This document shows, piece by piece, positions 37,598 through 39,010 of a stretch of DNA of 39,010 nt. This stretch comes from an uncultured Ruminococcus sp. GTDB lineage: Bacteria > Bacillota > Clostridia > Oscillospirales > Ruminococcaceae. Position 1 is the first letter of the stretch. Every line of letters starts with the position of its first letter. Location of the stretch: NCBI GenBank assembly GCA_902783005.1, contig CACZPI010000110.1, positions 1-39,010 of the forward strand. Direction: 5' to 3'. The position numbers and the translations under genes are program-made. A model generated the notes under the pieces. It was not told where the DNA came from and did not search any database. It worked only from the letters and a program-made list of their open reading frames with translations.

Positions 37598-39010
37598 ATG
37601 GTTTTTAAGAAAAGCAAGGCCGTGATCGCCGCTGTTCTGTGCGCTGCTATGGCAGCAAACGCAATGGTTGCGACCATCTCCGCTTCCGCGTTCGAGCCGA
37701 GAACCAAGGAAGAAGCATTTGGTGATTCCACCTATGCTGAGCGCTTCCTGTCCCTGTATGACGACGTAGTCACCAAGGGCAAGGAAAACGGTTATCTGTC
37801 TTCCGAGGGTATCCCGTATCACTCGGTCGAGGAGGTTATCATCGAGGCTCCTGACTACGGTCATGAGACCACTTCCGAGGCTATGTCCTACCTGGTATGG
37901 ATCGCTGCTATGCACGATAACATCACCAAGAACCACACTGACCAGGTTTCCAAGAGCGTAACCGCTTCCTCTGAGCTGGGTACCGCATGGAAGACTCTGG
38001 AGAACATGATCCCGTCTGAGCAGAAGGGCTTCTGGGACAGAGACTCCGTAAGCGCTCAGTACTGCGGCGAGTATGACAATCCTGAGGATTGCGCTACCAA
38101 GCATGCAGCTGATTCCTCCAAGACTGCTGAGAACCCGATCTACAAGTACTTCACCAGCGCTTACTCCGGTGAGAAGGGTCTGTACCTGATGCACTGGCTG
38201 GCTGACGTTGACAACTGGTACGGTTACGGCACCGGCACGAACTTCACCTTCATCAACACCTTCCAGCGTGGTGAGCAGGAGTCCTGCTGGGAAACTGTTC
38301 CGCATCCGTGCGTTGAGGAACTGAAGTACGGCATGAAGGGCACCCGTGGTCTGAAGGGTATCTTCAACCTGGATGCTCAGGTTGCTCCGCAGTACGCTTA
38401 CACCAACGCGCCTGACGCCGAGGATCGTGCAATCCAGGGTGTATATGAGGCCAACAAGTGGGGCGTTGAGGATCCCAATGTTACCAAGCTCGCCGCTAAG
38501 ATGGGTGACGAACTCCGTAACAACATGTATGATAAGTACTATCAGGAAATCAGTGAGAACACTTCCTGGACCAACGGCAATGCCGGCGACAAGTCCGCTC
38601 ACTACCTGATGAACTGGTACACCTCCTGGGGCGGTGCTCTGGATGGTACCTGGGCATGGCAGATCGGCTGCTCTCATGCACATGAGTTCTATCAGAACCC
38701 GCTGGCTGCTTACGGCCTGATCACTGAGAACGGCCTGAAGAGCGGCATGCTCGCACAGGGCGCAGAGAAGGATTACACCAAGTCCCTCGAGAGACAGCTC
38801 GAGTTCTATCAGTGGCTGCAGTCCTCTGACGGCCCGATCGCTGGTGGTGCTACCAACTCCCTGCACGGCCGTTATGATCCCTACACCACGACTTCTACCT
38901 TCTACGGTATGATGTACACCCCGCACCCTGTATATGCTGACCCGGGTTCCAACCACTGGATCGGTAACCAGGTATGGGCTGTTCAGCGTCTGGCTGAGCT
39001 GTACTACTGG
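37598..39010 (+). CDS. secreted GH48 exocellulase (cellobiohydrolase), cut by the window end
   Basis: Processive enzyme releasing cellobiose from crystalline cellulose, usually the most abundant cellulosomal enzyme. The first 471 codons are visible; catalytic modules have about 640 residues, so the C-terminus and any dockerin are missing. A signal peptide covers 1-31 (VFKKSKAVIAAVLC..., cleavage after ASA). GH48 motifs in order: IPYHSVEEVIIEAPDYG with Glu83, HETTSEAMSYLVW with Glu94 (these match Glu44 and the acid Glu55 of Clostridium cellulolyticum CelF), DVDNWYG, NTFQRGEQESCWET, TNAPDAEDRAIQ (269-280, region of the proposed base), SWGGALDGTWAWQIG, LDRQ-type ERQLEFYQWLQSSDGPIAGGATNS. Codon use favours GCT, GGT and GTT far more than its neighbours, typical of a highly expressed gene. 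AGAGGGGA precedes the ATG. Confidence 0.95.
   Translation, partial: MVFKKSKAVIAAVLCAAMAANAMVATISASAFEPRTKEEAFGDSTYAERFLSLYDDVVTKGKENGYLSSEGIPYHSVEEVIIEAPDYGHETTSEAMSYLVWIAAMHDNITKNHTDQVSKSVTASSELGTAWKTLENMIPSEQKGFWDRDSVSAQYCGEYDNPEDCATKHAADSSKTAENPIYKYFTSAYSGEKGLYLMHWLADVDNWYGYGTGTNFTFINTFQRGEQESCWETVPHPCVEELKYGMKGTRGLKGIFNLDAQVAPQYAYTNAPDAEDRAIQGVYEANKWGVEDPNVTKLAAKMGDELRNNMYDKYYQEISENTSWTNGNAGDKSAHYLMNWYTSWGGALDGTWAWQIGCSHAHEFYQNPLAAYGLITENGLKSGMLAQGAEKDYTKSLERQLEFYQWLQSSDGPIAGGATNSLHGRYDPYTTTSTFYGMMYTPHPVYADPGSNHWIGNQVWAVQRLAELYYW

Overview
The window reads as a chromosomal segment of a low-to-moderate-GC Gram-positive anaerobe of the Ruminococcus type (Oscillospiraceae/Clostridia). The evidence is the SepF-YlmH-DivIVA-IleS-LspA-RluD cluster, a MutL that carries its own endonuclease motif, Shine-Dalgarno sequences close to AGGAGG, and at the right edge a secreted family-48 cellobiohydrolase typical of cellulolytic, cellulosome-forming clostridia. 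The species assignment (R. champanellensis / R. flavefaciens-like) is inference.

Layout. 1-144: AT-rich flank just past the 3' end of guaA, with three GTTGCC repeats. 145-6608 (minus): guaA with its own promoter, and upstream of it a probable five-gene operon asnB - Uma2-family nuclease - pyrB - vanY-type peptidase - small unknown gene. The PyrB has a PyrI-like zinc domain fused to its C-terminus. 6737-7561 (plus): a membrane-anchored SGNH-like protein that lacks the catalytic Ser. 7644-10451 (minus): trkA-trkH potassium uptake. 10555-10966 (plus): a small membrane protein with an HMA-like fold but no CxxC. 10981-11570: a non-coding, repeat-rich stretch with an intergenic repeat element, a terminator, a 19-bp tandem repeat, a decayed phage-replication-like coding remnant with a duplicated 52-bp block, and the miaB promoter.

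11601-19450 (plus): miaB - ricF-like (YlbF) - mutS - mutL - miaA - hfq, that is tRNA modification, mismatch repair and RNA chaperone genes. 19466-28703 or further (plus): a HlyD-like membrane protein, yggS, sepF, ylmH, a second copy of the intergenic repeat, divIVA, ileS, lspA, rluD, a Cof-type HAD phosphatase and a small alpha/beta hydrolase; this is the classical cell-division-associated cluster of Firmicutes. 29286-30443: a BspA-type leucine-rich-repeat protein without a signal peptide. 30517-32307: split transketolase (two subunits). 32400-37049 (minus): a GldA-GldF-GldG-DUF4340 ABC system. 37050-37597: a long AT-rich divergent control region. 37598-39010 (plus): GH48 exocellulase, cut by the window end.

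Most promoters that can be recognised have a perfect TATAAT and 16-18 bp spacing, and several use TTGCAT/TTGCAA as the -35 box. No tRNA, rRNA, CRISPR array, intact transposase or integrase gene was found.
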